Source of the DNA: Panorpa germanica
Taxonomy: Eukaryota > Arthropoda > Insecta > Mecoptera > Panorpidae
Direction: 5' to 3'
DNA: 64,000 bases
NCBI GenBank assembly: GCA_963678705.1
Contig: OY783213.1
Span: 16,434,451 to 16,498,450 of the forward strand
Shown here: positions 62,330 through 64,000 of the stretch, in pieces
Layout: the number at the start of each line of letters is the position of its first letter
Position numbering within the stretch: position 1 is the first letter of the stretch
Notes under the pieces: model-generated
Database searches by the model: none
Told to the model about the DNA's origin: nothing
What the model saw: the letters and a program-made list of their open reading frames with translations, nothing else
Made by a program: the position numbers and the translations under genes

Positions 62330-62700
62330 CTCTTCATTCTTCTCTTCATATTCATCGTTCCCACTTCTTGTTCTTAGTATTTTCACCATCTACCTCCTTC
62401 CTTCTTTGCCGGTTTGTAACAATAACAATTCCTTTATCATCTTTTCAGTGTGTACTCAAATCTTCCACTTGCTTTCCCTCTTCATATATTCTAACACCTC
62501 CTCTTCTCACATACCTACTCTGTAGACACTTTCCTCTCTGTCCTTCTAGTATCTGTTTTCTTCTTCCTTGTTGCCCATTTTCTATCTCTTTATTCTTCTT
62601 ATGTCTCTTTTCTCCTTTCCTTTTATATATGTTGATATCTTCATATCTCAAACTCTTTTGCGTTACTTGTTGTATTTCGGTGTTAGAAACATATTTGGCC
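62330..62700 (-). pseudogene. Purine-strand-biased LINE-like relic
   Basis: The plus strand is T/C-rich; the minus strand reads as charged protein including RKGEKRHKKNKEIENGQQGR and YVRRGGVRIYEEGK. This fits the charged tail region of insect LINE ORF2 in style only. The 115-codon plus ORF (62368-62715) is a shadow of the bias. Confidence 0.4.
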
Positions 62701-62704
62701 TTCA

Positions 62705-63695
62705 GTAATTTGTAAAGAGAAATATTTTTAGAAGGCGCTAATGTATATCCAGTCCAAATATTTAACTTGTATTGGAACTCCGTTGATACAGTCTTTCACT
62801 ATTGTCCTCTCTCTATTAATACATATCAGTATGTTCTACAGAGCACTGGTTAAGAACCGCCTTTAAAAATTTCTGTTGTTATGACGGCTTATTATATAAT
62901 CACTATATCACGGTAATATTTTGGATAATCTTACAAAAGTATTACCTCATATAATATTCCTTTTTTGCTTGTGACATTTAGGCTAATCTGCTATTAGATC
63001 AAGATTTTCATATTTACAAAGATTATTTAACAATAATCTAAAAAAACTTCTTTATATAATTTTAAAATATTCTGTTATTGAAAACAAAAGACAAAAAGCA
63101 TTCAAGATCTATCAGATTTTTAAGAAAGGTTGTATGAGTTTTTGTAACGTTCATTGTAATTTCATTTTGATTTTTCTAGTTCGTATTCTTTCTTTAAAAT
63201 TTAGAAAGAATTAGAGAAAGTTATTTCGATGTTTCGGAAAATGGCAAGTTCTAAACACAAAACATAATCCATGTATTATTTAGCGTAATATTATTTACAT
63301 AACGTTAAGGTTTACTCAGAAATGGTTATTTACCAGCTCAATCTACCATTTACCTCACATTTCTGCAAAATGAAACCAATCTACTAGATTACATAAGATA
63401 AAATTTAAGGGTGATGCTAAATACTCAAAAACTCACTATAACGCATCAATCTTTAGTCAACATATCTATAAATTAGTAACTGTGATAGACAAACTATTTT
63501 AAAATCTCAAAGATCTGCTTAAAGCGAAGCGTTCAATTAGTTAAAACATCACACCACATATTCAGTGACTCTCCAACTTAATAGCCCTAACAGGCAACTA
63601 AAAAACCCTTTTGAATGCAAATGAGTTGGGATAAACATCAACAATGAGGTATTACATACAGCCAGCATATAATTTGTGTAATTCTGATCATATTT
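62705..63695. other. AT-rich stretch, probably intron 5' of the exon at 63703
   Basis: No gene or repeat seen. AT-rich with T-runs, consistent with an intron. Confidence 0.4.
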
Positions 63696-63702
63696 ATTGC
63701 AG

Positions 63703-63789
63703 GGTAACAACACTCCAAGTCCAACTGCTCTCTTGGTGCAACGAGCCCTGGGAAAATTCATGAGTATTCTAGACTGCAACATAATAAAG
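63703..63789 (+). CDS. Internal coding exon, 29 codons, unknown gene
   Basis: A pyrimidine-rich acceptor (CATATTTATTGCAG) ends at 63702 and AAG followed by GTATTT forms the donor at 63790. The 87 bp between are exactly 29 codons in phase 0 and read GNNTPSPTALLVQRALGKFM then SILDCNIIK, with no stop. GC is about 46% against about 30% outside. The frame has ordinary amino-acid make-up, with a hydrophobic/basic helix-like segment. I do not recognise the family. The overlapping minus ORF (63549-63782) is treated as a shadow. Confidence 0.55.
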
Positions 63790-63799
63790 GTATTTAACT

Positions 63800-64000
63800 T
63801 ACATAGTCAATAGAACAGCTCTAATTTAACCCTTAAGCTGAGTAGATAGACTGGCCTGTTGAATTTCAAAAATTAGTCAACTTTTTACGAGACTGATGCA
63901 AGTATACTAGAATGTCGAGACAGTCTAAAAAAAGAAAAAGGTCAATATCAATATTTTTAAGAAAATTAATTGTAGAAAAGTGTGTGCAGTCTAGAGCCTC
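63800..64000. other. Non-coding end of window
   Basis: Probably the intron following the exon at 63703-63789; nothing else seen. Confidence 0.35.

Noticed and set aside
62368-62715. 115-codon plus ORF rich in Leu, Phe and Ser, looking like a membrane protein.
   Set aside because: It is the pyrimidine-strand shadow of a purine-rich relic. T/C-rich DNA always reads as hydrophobic Leu/Phe/Ser protein. The same applies to the ORFs at 1266-1690, 20333-20895, 36938-37297, 39998-40697 and 47278-47634.
1-64000. CRISPR arrays, operons, rRNA, phage or bacterial genes.
   Set aside because: No regularly spaced repeats, no ribosome-binding-site-linked ORFs and no long ORFs. Composition and transposon types are those of an insect nuclear genome.

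Overview
This is an AT-rich, gene-poor eukaryotic nuclear window, almost certainly from an insect. The evidence is scattered transposon relics of insect type, a (TTAGG)n telomere-type tract, tRNA-derived SINEs, and a few short open stretches flanked by GT-AG splice signals and separated by kilobases of AT-rich sequence. A DUF4817-type helix-turn-helix transposase fragment plus SINEs ending in TAAATAAATTAAATA-like tails would fit a polyneopteran (cockroach, termite or stick insect). That placement is inference and weak. There is no long intact ORF, no rRNA or recognisable tRNA gene, and nothing bacterial.

Layout. 1-10 kb: minus-strand LINE relic, SINE, mariner transposase tail, Jockey-type LINE tail, then a splice-acceptor-flanked candidate terminal exon (9340-9396). 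10-21 kb: copies of two unnamed repeats, a deleted mariner, the DUF4817 fragment, a SINE tail, the end of an I/Jockey-type LINE, and a LINE ORF1 relic. 21-29 kb: the region most likely to touch a host gene. It holds a 33-bp candidate microexon, two phase-compatible minus-strand candidate exons (25290-25466 and 22520-22587), a plus-strand candidate start exon, a perfect 34-bp palindrome and a TTAGG tract. 29-54 kb: mostly intergenic or intronic, with a 204-bp MITE, repeat copies, purine-biased LINE relics, SINEs and simple repeats. 54-64 kb: a 972-bp composite inverted-repeat element with near-identical 292-bp arms, the clearest protein-coding exon of the window (minus strand, ending at 58891), and a well-formed plus-strand internal exon at 63703-63789.

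No pathway can be read from this window. The host exons are too short and too isolated to name, and the transposon copies are all broken. The strongest unusual object is the inverted-repeat element at 55690-56661: a long, very young hairpin inside 15-bp terminal repeats with TA duplications, carrying a 53-codon ORF in one linker.
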